Assembly (NCBI GenBank): GCA_026421135.1
Contig: JAPKCR010000142.1
Coordinates: 1-6,449, forward strand
DNA: 6,449 nucleotides
Source of the DNA: Sulfitobacter sp.
GTDB lineage: Bacteria > Pseudomonadota > Alphaproteobacteria > Rhodobacterales > Rhodobacteraceae
Direction: 5' to 3'
Part shown: piece by piece, positions 1 to 6,449 of the stretch
How the letters are laid out: each line of letters begins with the position of its first letter
Position numbering within the stretch: position 1 is the stretch's first letter
Notes under the pieces: model-generated
What the model was told of the DNA's origin: nothing
The model's database searches: none
What the model saw: the letters and a program-made list of their open reading frames with translations, nothing else
Program-made: the position numbers and the translations under genes

Positions 1-27
1 CCCGGTCCGCTATACAAGCGGGCCGGG
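1..27 (-). terminator. GC-rich hairpin after the dehydrogenase gene, candidate terminator cut by the window edge
   Basis: Bases 1-10 (CCCGGTCCGC) and 18-27 (GCGGGCCGGG) pair as a 10-bp stem around a 7-base loop (TATACAA). One position is a T-G wobble when read on the plus strand and a C-A mismatch on the minus strand. The hairpin starts 8 bases beyond the stop codon of the minus-strand dehydrogenase gene, the place expected for its terminator. The T-tract that would confirm an intrinsic terminator would lie to the left of base 1 and cannot be seen. The better pairing on the plus strand means it could equally serve a convergent gene outside the window. Confidence 0.4.
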
Positions 28-34
28 CATACCA

Positions 35-907
35 CTAGCCCATAGCGTTCAGGCGTTTAATCAGGCTCGAGGTGTCCCAGCGGCCGCCGCCCAGCTTTTG
101 CACATCTTTATAGAACTGATCTACCAGCGCGGTCACAGGCAGGCTGGCTTCGATCTCGTCTGCAGTGTCCAGACAGATGCCAAGATCCTTGCGCATCCAG
201 TCCACAGCGAAACCGTGATCAAATTTGTCATCCAGCATCGTCTCGTACCGGTTGGACATCTGCCAGCTTCCGGCAGCCCCCTGGCTGATGACTTCGACCA
301 CGTCACGACCATCAAGTCCGGCTTTCTGCGCGAAATGCAGCGCTTCGGATAAACCTTGTACCAGACCCGCAATCGCAATCTGGTTACACATCTTGGTCAT
401 TTGGCCTGCACCGCTGTCGCCCAAACGGCGGCAGATTTTGGAATACACCTCCATGATCGGCAGTGCGCGGTCAAAGGCACCTTCATCGCCGCCACACATG
501 ATCGACAACTGGCCGTTCTCGGCCCCCGCCTGCCCGCCCGAAATCGGCGCATCGACAAAGCTGATCTGCTGTGCATCCGCAGCCTCGTAAAGCTCGCGGG
601 TGACGGCGGCTGAAACCGTGGTGTGATCCACAAAAATCGCGCCCTCTTTCATACCCGAAAATGCACCGTCATCGCCCAGACAAACTGACCGCAAGTCGTC
701 ATCATTGCCCACACAAGATATCACAAAATCAGCACCTTGCGCGGCTTCACGTGGAGTTTCCTTCATCGCGCCGCCATTGGCTTCGACCCATAGACGGGAT
801 TTTTCAGTTGTGCGGTTATAAACAGTCACCTCGTGGCCAGCTTTTTGCAGATGCCCGGCCATCGGGCCGCCCATGACGCCCAGTCCCAGAAATGCGAGTT
901 TTGCCAT
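35..907 (-). CDS. NAD(P)-dependent beta-hydroxyacid dehydrogenase (3-hydroxyisobutyrate dehydrogenase family)
   Basis: This 290-residue cytosolic oxidoreductase should interconvert a beta-hydroxyacid and its semialdehyde with NAD(P). Seen in the sequence: an N-terminal Rossmann dinucleotide motif GLGVMG (residues 8-13); NRT at 31-33 after the second strand, where Arg often indicates NADP preference; the substrate-binding segment DAPISGG (119-125); the catalytic-lysine segment around K172 (TKMCNQ, 171-176); and the C-terminal helical domain motif RKDLG (239-243). Length is typical of the family. The ATG at 905-907 is chosen because an AAGGA ribosome binding site lies 7 bases upstream (915-919) and the Rossmann strand starts immediately after it; a GTG at 950-952 in the same frame would add 15 residues without family resemblance. 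It is divergent from the acylase gene. The substrate cannot be decided from sequence: 3-hydroxyisobutyrate, tartronate semialdehyde, succinic semialdehyde/glyoxylate and other relatives share these motifs. Confidence 0.92.
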   Translation of the reverse strand: MAKLAFLGLGVMGGPMAGHLQKAGHEVTVYNRTTEKSRLWVEANGGAMKETPREAAQGADFVISCVGNDDDLRSVCLGDDGAFSGMKEGAIFVDHTTVSAAVTRELYEAADAQQISFVDAPISGGQAGAENGQLSIMCGGDEGAFDRALPIMEVYSKICRRLGDSGAGQMTKMCNQIAIAGLVQGLSEALHFAQKAGLDGRDVVEVISQGAAGSWQMSNRYETMLDDKFDHGFAVDWMRKDLGICLDTADEIEASLPVTALVDQFYKDVQKLGGGRWDTSSLIKRLNAMG

Positions 908-1007
908 CGTCTTTTCCTTGTCTATTAGTTGCGCTATTGGCTGGTACAACACCTAACACCCCACGGGCTTTGGTCAATCATGTGTGGGGTATATTCAGGA
1001 GCATCCG
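908..1007. promoter_or_regulatory. Divergent intergenic region with a 7-bp dyad and weak promoter candidates
   Basis: This 100-bp gap must hold the start signals of both the minus-strand dehydrogenase and the plus-strand acylase. A 7-bp inverted repeat, ACCCCAC (958-964) and GTGGGGT (984-990), with a 19-bp spacer sits in its middle and could be an operator or a hairpin. On the minus strand TTGACC (972-977) resembles a -35 box, but the sequence 16-18 bases further on (about TAGGTG) is a poor -10. On the plus strand TATATT (990-995) resembles a -10 box, but it is so close to the ATG at 1008 that the leader would be only a few bases, and no good -35 precedes it. Promoter positions are therefore guesses; the dyad itself is directly visible. 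Confidence 0.4.
997..1001 (+). promoter_or_regulatory. Ribosome binding site deciding the acylase start
   Basis: AGGAG lies 6 bases upstream of the ATG at 1008. It supports that ATG over the in-frame GTG at 984, which would place this Shine-Dalgarno sequence inside the coding region and has no comparable site of its own. Confidence 0.75.
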
Positions 1008-3476
1008 ATGGCAGTGGTTTTTAAGTGGCTTGTACGTTTGACCACCTTGTTGATCGTCATAACTGTGGTCGCTGTCGGGGGAATCTATTGGCTCGCGTCG
1101 CGGTCTTTGCCTGATTATGATGACACAGTTGTTGTGCCCAACCTGCGCGCCGAGGTCGAGATCGTGCGCGACAATGCCAATGTGCCGCATATTTTCGCGC
1201 AGAACGATCTGGATGTATTCTATGGCTTGGGGTTTGCCCATGCGCAGGACCGGTTGTGGCAGATGATCACCATGCGCCGCACGGTTCAGGGCCGCCTGTC
1301 CGAAGTGTTCGGCAGCGCGACCATAAACATCGACCGCCTTCTGCGCCGGTTTGACCTCTATACGCTGGCAGTCCGTTCGGTCGACACACTTGATCCAAAA
1401 ACCCGCGCCGCCCTCGATGCTTACGCCGCAGGGGTGAACGCCCGTCTCAACCAGATCAACAAGGAAGCGTTGGGCCGTGGTGCCCCCGAGATGCTTCTGT
1501 TTGACGCCCCTGTAGCACCTTGGCGTCCTGCGGATTCGCTGGCGATGGTAAAATTGATGGCGCTACAGCTTTCCGGCCATCTGGATGCCGAAGTAAAGCG
1601 CGCCCGCACGTCACTTGCCTTGCCCGATCAAGAACGCCTGCTGGATATTTTGCCCGATGCGCCAGGCAGTGGCATCGCTGCCTTGCCAGAATACGCGGCC
1701 CTCGTGCCGGGTGTGCCGCAGTTCGCCGAAAACACGCCGCTTGATCCTAACCCCCTGTCGCCGTTCAAATCGTTTGATTTGGCGGGCGCTTCAAACGCAT
1801 GGGCCGCTGCACAGGACCGGTCGGCATCGGGGGGCACTTTGATCGCCAATGATCCCCACCTTGGATTTACCGCGCCGACAATCTGGTATCTCGCCCGGCT
1901 TGAACTGCAATCGGGAGGTGTTATCGGTGCCACCATTCCGGGTATTCCGGTGGTGCTGTCCGGACGTTCTGCCGCCCTTGGCTGGGGGCTGACATCGTCC
2001 TATGCTGATGACCAAGACGCCTATATCGAAGAGTTGAACCCCGAAAACCCCGAAGAATACCGCACGCCGGACGGGTTCAAACCCTTTGTCAAACGGGCTT
2101 CGATCATAACAGTAAAAGACGCGGACCCGATCACCCTGACCCTGCGCTGGACAGATAATGGCCCGGTCCTTCCCGGCAGCCACTACAACCTTGCCGCGAT
2201 CACACCAGCCGGTCACGTGGCCACATTAAACTGGACAGCGCTCAGCCCCGCCGACACTTCCCTCGCCTCTGCGATGGCCCTGATGGAGGCGAAATCAGTC
2301 GAGACGGGCATCGCGGCCGCCGCCGACTACCTTGCGCCGTCGCAGAACCTGACACTGGTGGATCGCGACACGATTGCGATGAAAACCATAGGTGCGCTGC
2401 CTGCGCGCGATCCTGCCCACCAAAGCCAAGGCCGTATGCCCACTGCAGGATGGGTCGCTGCCAACCGCTGGAAAGGGCGCCTGCCCTACGGCTCGAACCC
2501 CGAATTCGTCGCGCCGCGCGGCGGTATCCTTGGCAACACCAACAACAAGACGCTGGACCGCCCGTTCCCCAACCATGTGTCTTTTGTATGGGGTGATACA
2601 CAGCGGATTCAACGCTGGCGCAATCTGATGCAACGCCGCCAAGTCCACACCCGCGACAGCTTTATCGAGGCGCAACTGGACACGGTCAGCTTTACCGCCC
2701 GCACCTTGCTGCCCCTGATCGGGGCCGAACTGTGGTTCACCGGCGAAGCCACCGCCGAAGGCACGTCCGAGCGTCAACGCGAACGCGCCTTGATCTTGCT
2801 GGCGGGCTGGTCGGGCGAGATGAACGAACACCTGCCCGAGCCGCTGATCTATGCAGCGTGGCTGCGGGCCCTGCAAGAACGGTTGATCCAAGACGAGCTT
2901 GGCCCGCTGGCGCAGGAATTCGACCACGTCGAACCCTTGTTCATCGAACGGGTGTTCCGCAATGTTGATGGTGCGGGGGTCTGGTGCGATGTCTTGCAAT
3001 CCGCCCCGGTCGAAACATGCCCGGACATGGCCCGCCTTGCGCTCGATGACGCTTTGATCTGGATAAACGAGACTTGGGGCGGCCAGCTTGAATCCCTGCG
3101 GTGGGGCGACGCGCATCAGGCTACCCATGATCACCAGACCTTGGGAGAGGTCCCGATCCTGCGCTATTTCGTCAACATCCGGCAATCGACCTCTGGTGGT
3201 GACAACACCCTGCAACGCGGCCGCACCAAAGGTACCGGTCCCGATCCCTTCTTGAATGTTCATGGTGCTGGCTACCGTGGCGTTTATGATTTCGCCGATC
3301 CGGATTCATCGGTCTTTGTGACCTCGACCGGACAGTCCGGGCACTTTTTGTCTCGCTATTACGACAACTTGGCCCAGCTATGGCGGCGTGGTGAATACAT
3401 CCCGATGTCACTAGACGAGGATCTGGCCCGTGCCGCATCGGTCGGTGTGACCAAACTGATACCGGCCCAACCATGA
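1008..3476 (+). CDS. Penicillin acylase family protein (Ntn-hydrolase), membrane-anchored
   Basis: This is an 822-residue precursor of the penicillin G acylase/acyl-homoserine-lactone acylase family, which hydrolyses amide bonds after self-cleavage into two chains. Residues 8-29 form one hydrophobic segment, either a membrane anchor or an uncleaved signal, so the body should be periplasmic. The alpha-chain shows the family opening ([11 protein letters not shown] 54-64; [12 protein letters not shown] 75-86). The autoprocessing site is at GASNAW, with Ser262 predicted as the new N-terminal nucleophile of a beta chain of about 561 residues. NDPHL (281-285), GWGLT (325-329) and the Asn-rich GNTNNK (509-514), a likely source of the oxyanion-hole Asn, follow as in the family. 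Cys660 and Cys671 could form a disulfide in the periplasm. The residue before the nucleophile is Ala rather than the frequent Gly. It overlaps rluE by 4 bases. The substrate is unknown: beta-lactam, N-acyl-homoserine lactone or another acyl amide all remain possible. Confidence 0.93.
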   Translation: MAVVFKWLVRLTTLLIVITVVAVGGIYWLASRSLPDYDDTVVVPNLRAEVEIVRDNANVPHIFAQNDLDVFYGLGFAHAQDRLWQMITMRRTVQGRLSEVFGSATINIDRLLRRFDLYTLAVRSVDTLDPKTRAALDAYAAGVNARLNQINKEALGRGAPEMLLFDAPVAPWRPADSLAMVKLMALQLSGHLDAEVKRARTSLALPDQERLLDILPDAPGSGIAALPEYAALVPGVPQFAENTPLDPNPLSPFKSFDLAGASNAWAAAQDRSASGGTLIANDPHLGFTAPTIWYLARLELQSGGVIGATIPGIPVVLSGRSAALGWGLTSSYADDQDAYIEELNPENPEEYRTPDGFKPFVKRASIITVKDADPITLTLRWTDNGPVLPGSHYNLAAITPAGHVATLNWTALSPADTSLASAMALMEAKSVETGIAAAADYLAPSQNLTLVDRDTIAMKTIGALPARDPAHQSQGRMPTAGWVAANRWKGRLPYGSNPEFVAPRGGILGNTNNKTLDRPFPNHVSFVWGDTQRIQRWRNLMQRRQVHTRDSFIEAQLDTVSFTARTLLPLIGAELWFTGEATAEGTSERQRERALILLAGWSGEMNEHLPEPLIYAAWLRALQERLIQDELGPLAQEFDHVEPLFIERVFRNVDGAGVWCDVLQSAPVETCPDMARLALDDALIWINETWGGQLESLRWGDAHQATHDHQTLGEVPILRYFVNIRQSTSGGDNTLQRGRTKGTGPDPFLNVHGAGYRGVYDFADPDSSVFVTSTGQSGHFLSRYYDNLAQLWRRGEYIPMSLDEDLARAASVGVTKLIPAQP

Positions 3477-4036
3477 ACCGCGTAATCTTGTTCAATAAAC
3501 CCTTCGGGGTCTTGTCGCAGTTTACGGACAAAGGTTCCGAAGGGTCCCCGCGCCCGACCCTCTCGGCTTATATCGATGAAAAGGGGTTCTACCCCGCTGG
3601 CCGCCTTGACCGCGACAGCGAAGGGTTGATGGTGCTGACCGACAATGGTGCCCTTCAAGCCCGCATTTCACACCCGAAATACAAGTTGGCAAAAACCTAT
3701 TGGGTTCAGGTCGAAGGAATCCCTGACGAGGCCGCATTGAATGCATTGTGCAGTGGCGTGCCACTCAAAGACGGCAAAACAGCCCCGGCGAGGGCCATCC
3801 AAATTGATGAACCCGTTGGCCTTTGGGACCGTGATCCGCCCGTGCGCTTTCGCAAATCGGTGCCTGATGCGTGGCTTTCCATCACAATTACAGAAGGCCG
3901 CAACCGCCAGGTCCGCCGCATGACGGCTCATGTCGGCCTGCCGACCCTGCGCCTGATCCGCGCCCAAGTCGGCGATTGGCAGCTTAACAACATGCAACCC
4001 GGCACTTGGCGATTTTCTTCAGAAACAGGCCGGTAA
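3473..4036 (+). CDS. rluE: 23S rRNA pseudouridine synthase, RluE type
   Basis: This 187-residue enzyme of the RsuA/RluB/E/F family isomerises a uridine to pseudouridine in 23S rRNA. E. coli RluE acts on U2457, near the peptidyl transferase centre, and the same site is inferred here. Seen: [12 protein letters not shown] (7-18); catalytic motif [10 protein letters not shown] (43-52) with Asp46 as the nucleophile; and [15 protein letters not shown] (141-155). There is no N-terminal S4 RNA-binding domain, which fits RluE and argues against RluB, RluF and RsuA. The middle segment DEPVGLW and RKSVPDAWL (112-118, 127-135) also resembles what I recall of E. coli RluE. The ATG overlaps the acylase TGA (ATGA). 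No Shine-Dalgarno sequence is visible upstream of it, so translation probably depends on reinitiation after the acylase is translated. Confidence 0.93.
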   Translation: MNRVILFNKPFGVLSQFTDKGSEGSPRPTLSAYIDEKGFYPAGRLDRDSEGLMVLTDNGALQARISHPKYKLAKTYWVQVEGIPDEAALNALCSGVPLKDGKTAPARAIQIDEPVGLWDRDPPVRFRKSVPDAWLSITITEGRNRQVRRMTAHVGLPTLRLIRAQVGDWQLNNMQPGTWRFSSETGR

Positions 4037-4045
4037 TTTCGATCG

Positions 4046-4094
4046 GATAAAGATTTGGGGGGCGACCAAGGGACGGGCCCCCAGCCCCCTTATC
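4046..4094. terminator. Convergent-gap stem structure, candidate bidirectional terminator
   Basis: The 61-bp gap between the ends of rluE and the minus-strand DUF2177 gene contains GGGGGC (4058-4063) pairing with GCCCCC (4077-4082) around a 13-base loop. GATAA (4046-4050) can pair with TTATC (4090-4094) as an outer stem, with unpaired bases between the two stems. The location between convergent genes fits a shared terminator. Neither strand has a clear run of T directly after the GC stem, so intrinsic termination is only suggested. Confidence 0.4.
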
Positions 4095-4097
4095 GCT

Positions 4098-4499
4098 CTA
4101 AGAAAACAACCGCGTGGCCCAAACGCCGACAGTTGCTGATACCCCTGTTAACACCACACCCCATGAAAAATCGGTCGCAACCATCTGCGGCGTCCAATCC
4201 TTTAGCGTAGCCAGATTGGTGAATTCATAAGTGCCATACCCCAACGCTCCGATCAGGGCAGCGTTCAGAAATACCCAAACCAAAGTTTTGTCTTGGACCA
4301 CCGCTGGCCAAGATACGAAGTACAGCAAAACGACGATATAGAAGGCGTAAAAAACCAACGCGGGCGCAAGGCGAAAATTATCCAGCAACAACGGCCCGAT
4401 ATCGCGTGAAAAGGTGGGCTTGATCAAATAATTAAGACCCAGAAAGTCCAATCCCAGAAAAACCGCGAATGTCAGCGCATATAGAATGATCAACGTCAT
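4098..4499 (-). CDS. DUF2177 family small membrane protein
   Basis: This is a 133-residue protein with four predicted hydrophobic segments (about 3-22, 44-63, 72-90 and 108-129) and hardly any soluble part, so it should sit in the inner membrane. It matches the DUF2177 pattern as I know it: an Asp in the first helix (LGLDFLGL, 15-22), APALVFYAFY (45-54), the signature GYGTYEFTNLATLKDW (87-102), and TDFSWG (109-114) with an acidic residue at the start of the last helix. The molecular function of the family is not known to me. The ATG at 4497-4499 is preferred to an upstream in-frame start near 4601 because GGGGAG (4506-4511) lies 6 bases before it and the hydrophobic protein begins there; the extra 34 residues look like untranslated leader. 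Lines I counted inside it are near 50% GC (4201-4260), against about 62% in hflX (5041-5100). It lies 109 bp after hflX and may have its own promoter. Confidence 0.88.
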   Translation of the reverse strand: MTLIILYALTFAVFLGLDFLGLNYLIKPTFSRDIGPLLLDNFRLAPALVFYAFYIVVLLYFVSWPAVVQDKTLVWVFLNAALIGALGYGTYEFTNLATLKDWTPQMVATDFSWGVVLTGVSATVGVWATRLFS

Positions 4500-4505
4500 A
4501 AACTT

Positions 4506-4511
4506 CTCCCC
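4506..4511 (-). promoter_or_regulatory. Ribosome binding site deciding the DUF2177 start
   Basis: Read on the minus strand this is GGGGAG, 6 bases before the ATG at 4497-4499. It is a strong site and favours the 133-residue protein over a 167-residue version starting near 4601. Confidence 0.75.
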
Positions 4512-4546
4512 GCCGTGATACGTAATACCATATGCGTCTAGATCTG

Positions 4547-4562
4547 GAAAATTCGAATTTTC
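4547..4562. promoter_or_regulatory. Perfect 16-bp palindrome, operator-like, upstream of the DUF2177 gene
   Basis: GAAAATTCGAATTTTC is identical to its reverse complement and lies 47 bp before the DUF2177 start, in the 109-bp hflX-DUF2177 gap. A second TTCGAA occurs at 4575-4580, exactly 23 bp from the TTCGAA in the centre of the palindrome (4552-4557), about two helical turns away. On the minus strand a weak promoter candidate, TTTCCA then 17 bases then TATTAC (about 4523-4551), starts inside the edge of the palindrome, so a bound dimeric regulator could block it. The stem is AT-only apart from its ends and its centre, which makes an intrinsic terminator for hflX less likely. No specific regulator can be named. 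Confidence 0.45.
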
Positions 4563-4608
4563 TGGCGAGATTTTTTCGAAACGATTTAATATCGGCAGCA
4601 CCGGTGGA

Positions 4609-5907
4609 TCAAAGTCGTTGAAATTGGTCTTCTTGCTGGGCCGACCAACGCACAGTCAGGTTAAACCCGTCCTCGGTCTGTACTTCGTGCAATACAACCT
4701 CTTGGTCGAACAACCATGCGCGTTTTTTACCGTCAGCGAACTTGAGGAACAAATCAGCTTCGCGCACAGCACCTTGCAAGGCCTCGGCGATCACTGCTTG
4801 AAATTCGTCCAGACCCTCGCCCGTCAGCGAAGATATCGCCAATACGTTTTCGTCACGTGCAGCGCGGGCACGAACTGCATCGGCGCGGTCCGGGCTGAGC
4901 AGGTCAATCTTATTCCAGACTTCAAAACTACGGGTCTCTTTGGGCACACCCAAGGACGTCAGGATATCACGCACATTCTGGGCCTGCTCTTCTGTCTCGG
5001 CGTGGGAAATATCGCGCACGTGACAGATGATATCGGCGGCCAAGACCTCTTCGAGGGTCGCACGGAACGCGGCGACCAGTTCAGTCGGCAAGTCCGAGAT
5101 AAAACCAACTGTGTCGCTTAAAATAATCTCGGGGCCGTCGGGCAGCACAAGGCTGCGCATCGTCGGGTCCAACGTCGCGAAAAGCATATCTTTCGCCATC
5201 ACATCAGCACCAGTCAACCTATTGAAAAGCGTTGATTTTCCGGCGTTCGTATAACCCACTAACGCCACAATCGGAAATGGCACTTTGGCACGGGCTGCGC
5301 GGTGCAAGGCACGGGTTTTAACGACTTTATCCAGCTGGCGGCGCAAGCGAACCAGTTGTTCGTCGATTGCGCGTCTGTCAGATTCAATCTGTGTTTCACC
5401 AGGCCCGCCGACAAAACCCAAACCGCCGCGCTGGCGTTCAAGGTGGGTCCATGCCCGCACAAGCCGCGTGCGTTGATAGTTCAGCGCGGCCATTTCGACC
5501 TGCAACACACCTTCTCGGGTGGCGGCACGGTCGCTGAAAATTTCTAGGATCAGACCGGTGCGGTCCAGCAGCTTTACGCCCCACTCTTTTTCAAGGTTGC
5601 GTTGCTGTACGGGCGTCACATGTCCGTCCACCAAGACCAACTCGACATCGGCGTCCTCCATCCGGCGCTTCAACTCTTCGATCTTGCCAGAACCCAACAG
5701 CATACCTGCATTCACAGTGCGCAAGATGACGATCTCTTGGCCTACGACCTCAAGCTGAGGAAGTGCATGGGCCAAAGCAACTGCTTCGGCCAAGGCCGGT
5801 TCCGCGATTCGGCGGTTGTTGTCTGTCTTAATGTCGGGGTGCAGCACCCAGGCCCGTGTCATTTTCGGGCCTGCGGTGTCATCAATCTGGAAAGGGGGGC
5901 GCGTCAA
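4609..5907 (-). CDS. hflX: GTPase HflX, 50S ribosome-binding splitting factor
   Basis: This is a 432-residue TRAFAC-class GTPase. In E. coli HflX binds the 50S subunit and splits stalled or heat-damaged ribosomes. Residues 17-210 form the HflX N-terminal domain, including [14 protein letters not shown] (93-106), RTGLILEIF (116-124), and the glycine-rich linker [17 protein letters not shown] (161-177). The G domain shows G1 GYTNAGKS (218-225), G2 around FATLDPT (243-249), G3 DTVGF (265-269), G4 NKID (332-335) and G5 SSLTGEG (359-365). A short C-terminal domain ends the protein. All catalytic motifs are intact and the length is normal. The start is either TTG at 5905-5907, overlapping the hfq stop as TTGA with GAGG 13 bases upstream, or ATG at 5860-5862, which would remove 15 residues that look unconserved. 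The TTG is kept because of the coupling geometry; the ATG remains a real alternative. It is almost certainly in one operon with hfq. Confidence 0.95.
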   Translation of the reverse strand: MTRPPFQIDDTAGPKMTRAWVLHPDIKTDNNRRIAEPALAEAVALAHALPQLEVVGQEIVILRTVNAGMLLGSGKIEELKRRMEDADVELVLVDGHVTPVQQRNLEKEWGVKLLDRTGLILEIFSDRAATREGVLQVEMAALNYQRTRLVRAWTHLERQRGGLGFVGGPGETQIESDRRAIDEQLVRLRRQLDKVVKTRALHRAARAKVPFPIVALVGYTNAGKSTLFNRLTGADVMAKDMLFATLDPTMRSLVLPDGPEIILSDTVGFISDLPTELVAAFRATLEEVLAADIICHVRDISHAETEEQAQNVRDILTSLGVPKETRSFEVWNKIDLLSPDRADAVRARAARDENVLAISSLTGEGLDEFQAVIAEALQGAVREADLFLKFADGKKRAWLFDQEVVLHEVQTEDGFNLTVRWSAQQEDQFQRL

Positions 5908-6143
5908 TTCGCGTCTTCACCCTCGTAAAGCGAGATTGGCTGGCTTGGCATTATGGTCGAGATCGCGTGCTTGTACACAAGCTGCGATTGTCCATCCCGG
6001 CGTAAAAGCACACAAAAGTTGTCGAACCAGGTGATCACGCCTTGCAGCTTTACACCGTTAATCAAAAAGATTGTTACTGGAACTTTAGTTTTGCGCACAT
6101 GGTTCAGGAACGCGTCCTGAAGGTTCTGTCTGTCAGACGCCAT
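5904..6143 (-). CDS. hfq: RNA chaperone Hfq
   Basis: This 79-residue Sm-like protein should form a hexameric ring that pairs small RNAs with mRNAs in the cytoplasm. The Sm1 and Sm2 regions are complete: [12 protein letters not shown] (7-18) with the proximal-face residues Gln9 and Asp10, [12 protein letters not shown] (26-37), FDNFCVLL (40-47), and the Sm2 signature YKHAIS (57-62), which contributes to the uridine-binding pocket. The rim patch is R17-K18-T19-K20, where E. coli has RRER; this lysine-containing form is what I recall from other alphaproteobacteria such as Sinorhizobium. The C-terminal tail is short and acidic (EGEDAN), with no long disordered extension. The ATG at 6141-6143 has AGGCGAG 6 bases upstream (6150-6156) and begins at the family N-terminus; an in-frame ATG at 6201-6203 would add 20 unrelated residues. 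hflX follows with overlapping codons and trkH precedes. Confidence 0.97.
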   Translation of the reverse strand: MASDRQNLQDAFLNHVRKTKVPVTIFLINGVKLQGVITWFDNFCVLLRRDGQSQLVYKHAISTIMPSQPISLYEGEDAN

Positions 6144-6283
6144 AATGGTCTCGCCTTTATTCTTGCTGTTGTTCTTGCTGATGTCCGCGGATCGGACCCC
6201 CATTTCAAGCGAGTATGTAGATGCCCGTCAGGAGTTTCCACCCCAAATCTAACGCAGCACCGTCAGGGAACCTACAATGCGTG
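6144..6283 (-). promoter_or_regulatory. trkH-hfq intergenic region with a weak hfq promoter candidate
   Basis: This 140-bp gap is the longest non-coding stretch in the window and is the likely site of an hfq promoter. On the minus strand CTTGAAA (6203-6209) resembles a -35 element, including the CTTGAA shape of heat-shock sigma-32 promoters, but the sequence 17 bases on (GACATC) matches a -10 poorly. A small inverted repeat, GTCCG (6183-6187) and CGGAC (6193-6197), lies between the two. An 8-bp direct repeat CCGTCAGG occurs at 6225-6232 and 6260-6267. I see no convincing terminator after trkH, so readthrough from trkH into hfq is possible. Confidence 0.35.
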
Positions 6284-6449
6284 TCACGCACGCCACAGAT
6301 CAGGGGTCAGCAAGGCGATAATGGCAAGAGTTTCCAATCGTCCCAACACCATCGCGCCAATCAGGATCACTTTTGCCGGGTCGCCCAACTCGATTAGTGC
6401 GATCGGCGCATCGGCGGCGAATTCAATCAACGGTCCTGTGGTGGCAAGG
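6284..6449 (-). CDS. trkH: Potassium uptake protein TrkH, C-terminal fragment (cut by the window)
   Basis: Only the last 54 codons and the TGA stop (6284-6286) are inside the window; the 5' part lies beyond base 6449. The fragment reads LATTGPLIEF, then a loop (AADAPIALIELG), a hydrophobic helix (KVILIGAMVLGRLE) and the end ALLTPDLWRA. This matches the end of TrkH/KtrB-type K+ translocating subunits, where the last pore unit and helix precede a GRLE segment and a short aromatic tail. TrkH is an inner-membrane K+ channel-like subunit gated by the cytosolic protein TrkA. In Rhodobacteraceae the genes ntrYX, trkA and trkH commonly precede hfq and hflX, which fits the downstream genes here. The truncation is only a consequence of the window edge. 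Confidence 0.85.
   Translation of the reverse strand, partial: LATTGPLIEFAADAPIALIELGDPAKVILIGAMVLGRLETLAIIALLTPDLWRA

Noticed and set aside
984..1007. GTG start at 984 for the acylase
   Set aside because: The 8 extra residues break the usual positive-then-hydrophobic N-terminus, and AGGAG at 997-1001 points to the ATG at 1008.
2295..3263. A 322-codon open frame on the minus strand, antisense to the acylase
   Set aside because: It has no recognisable domain, and its Arg-, Gly- and Gln-rich composition is typical of the antisense shadow of a GC-rich gene. The plus-strand frame is a clear, complete acylase.
1008..3476. Naming the acylase as a quorum-quenching or beta-lactam enzyme
   Set aside because: The family motifs show the fold and mechanism but not the substrate, and there are no luxI/luxR or beta-lactam genes in the window.
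4618..5121. A 167-codon plus-strand open frame inside hflX
   Set aside because: It lies wholly antisense to the HflX G domain, has no ribosome binding site that I can see, and resembles no family.
3473..5907. A linked 50S-maturation or rescue system made of rluE, hflX and the DUF2177 gene
   Set aside because: rluE is on the opposite strand in a separate unit that converges on the others. Closeness of two common 50S-acting genes is not evidence of a joint system.
6144..6203. In-frame ATG at 6201-6203 giving a 99-residue Hfq
   Set aside because: The extra 20 residues do not resemble Hfq, no ribosome binding site precedes that ATG, and a good site precedes the ATG at 6141-6143.
6225..6267. Direct repeat CCGTCAGG, twice in the trkH-hfq gap
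   Set aside because: Only 8 bp with 27 bp between copies and no extended similarity; chance is a sufficient explanation.

Overview
The window looks like ordinary chromosomal DNA from an alphaproteobacterium of the Rhodobacteraceae (Roseobacter-type). The evidence is a trkH-hfq-hflX run on the minus strand, an Hfq with the alphaproteobacterial core, moderately high GC, and the general style of the proteins. This placement is inferred from gene order and protein character, not from a search. I see no prophage, insertion sequence, CRISPR array, tRNA or rRNA.

Layout from left to right. The left edge holds a GC-rich hairpin (1-27), then a minus-strand beta-hydroxyacid dehydrogenase gene (35-907). 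A 100-bp divergent promoter region (908-1007) separates it from a plus-strand pair: a membrane-anchored penicillin acylase-family hydrolase (1008-3476) and the 23S rRNA pseudouridine synthase rluE (3473-4036), which overlap by four bases at ATGA. A 61-bp convergent gap with terminator-like symmetry (4037-4097) follows. Everything to its right is on the minus strand. In transcription order this is the 3' end of trkH (6284-6449, cut by the window), hfq (5904-6143), hflX (4609-5907) and a small DUF2177 membrane protein (4098-4499). A 109-bp gap containing a perfect 16-bp AT-rich palindrome separates hflX from the DUF2177 gene.

hfq and hflX are probably co-transcribed and translationally coupled: the hfq stop TGA overlaps a TTG start of hflX. 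Hfq is the RNA chaperone for small-RNA regulation and HflX is a GTPase that splits or rescues 50S-containing ribosomes, so this is a post-transcriptional and stress-response block placed after a potassium uptake gene. RluE also acts on the 50S subunit, but it is in a separate, opposite-strand unit with the acylase. There is no gene-free stretch over 300 bases; the longest gap is 140 bp (6144-6283).

I found no convincing undescribed system here. The items worth a second look are regulatory or architectural: the palindrome upstream of the DUF2177 gene, the non-ATG coupled start of hflX, the acylase-rluE overlap with no visible ribosome binding site for rluE, the Ala-Ser processing site of the acylase, and the dyad in the divergent promoter region.
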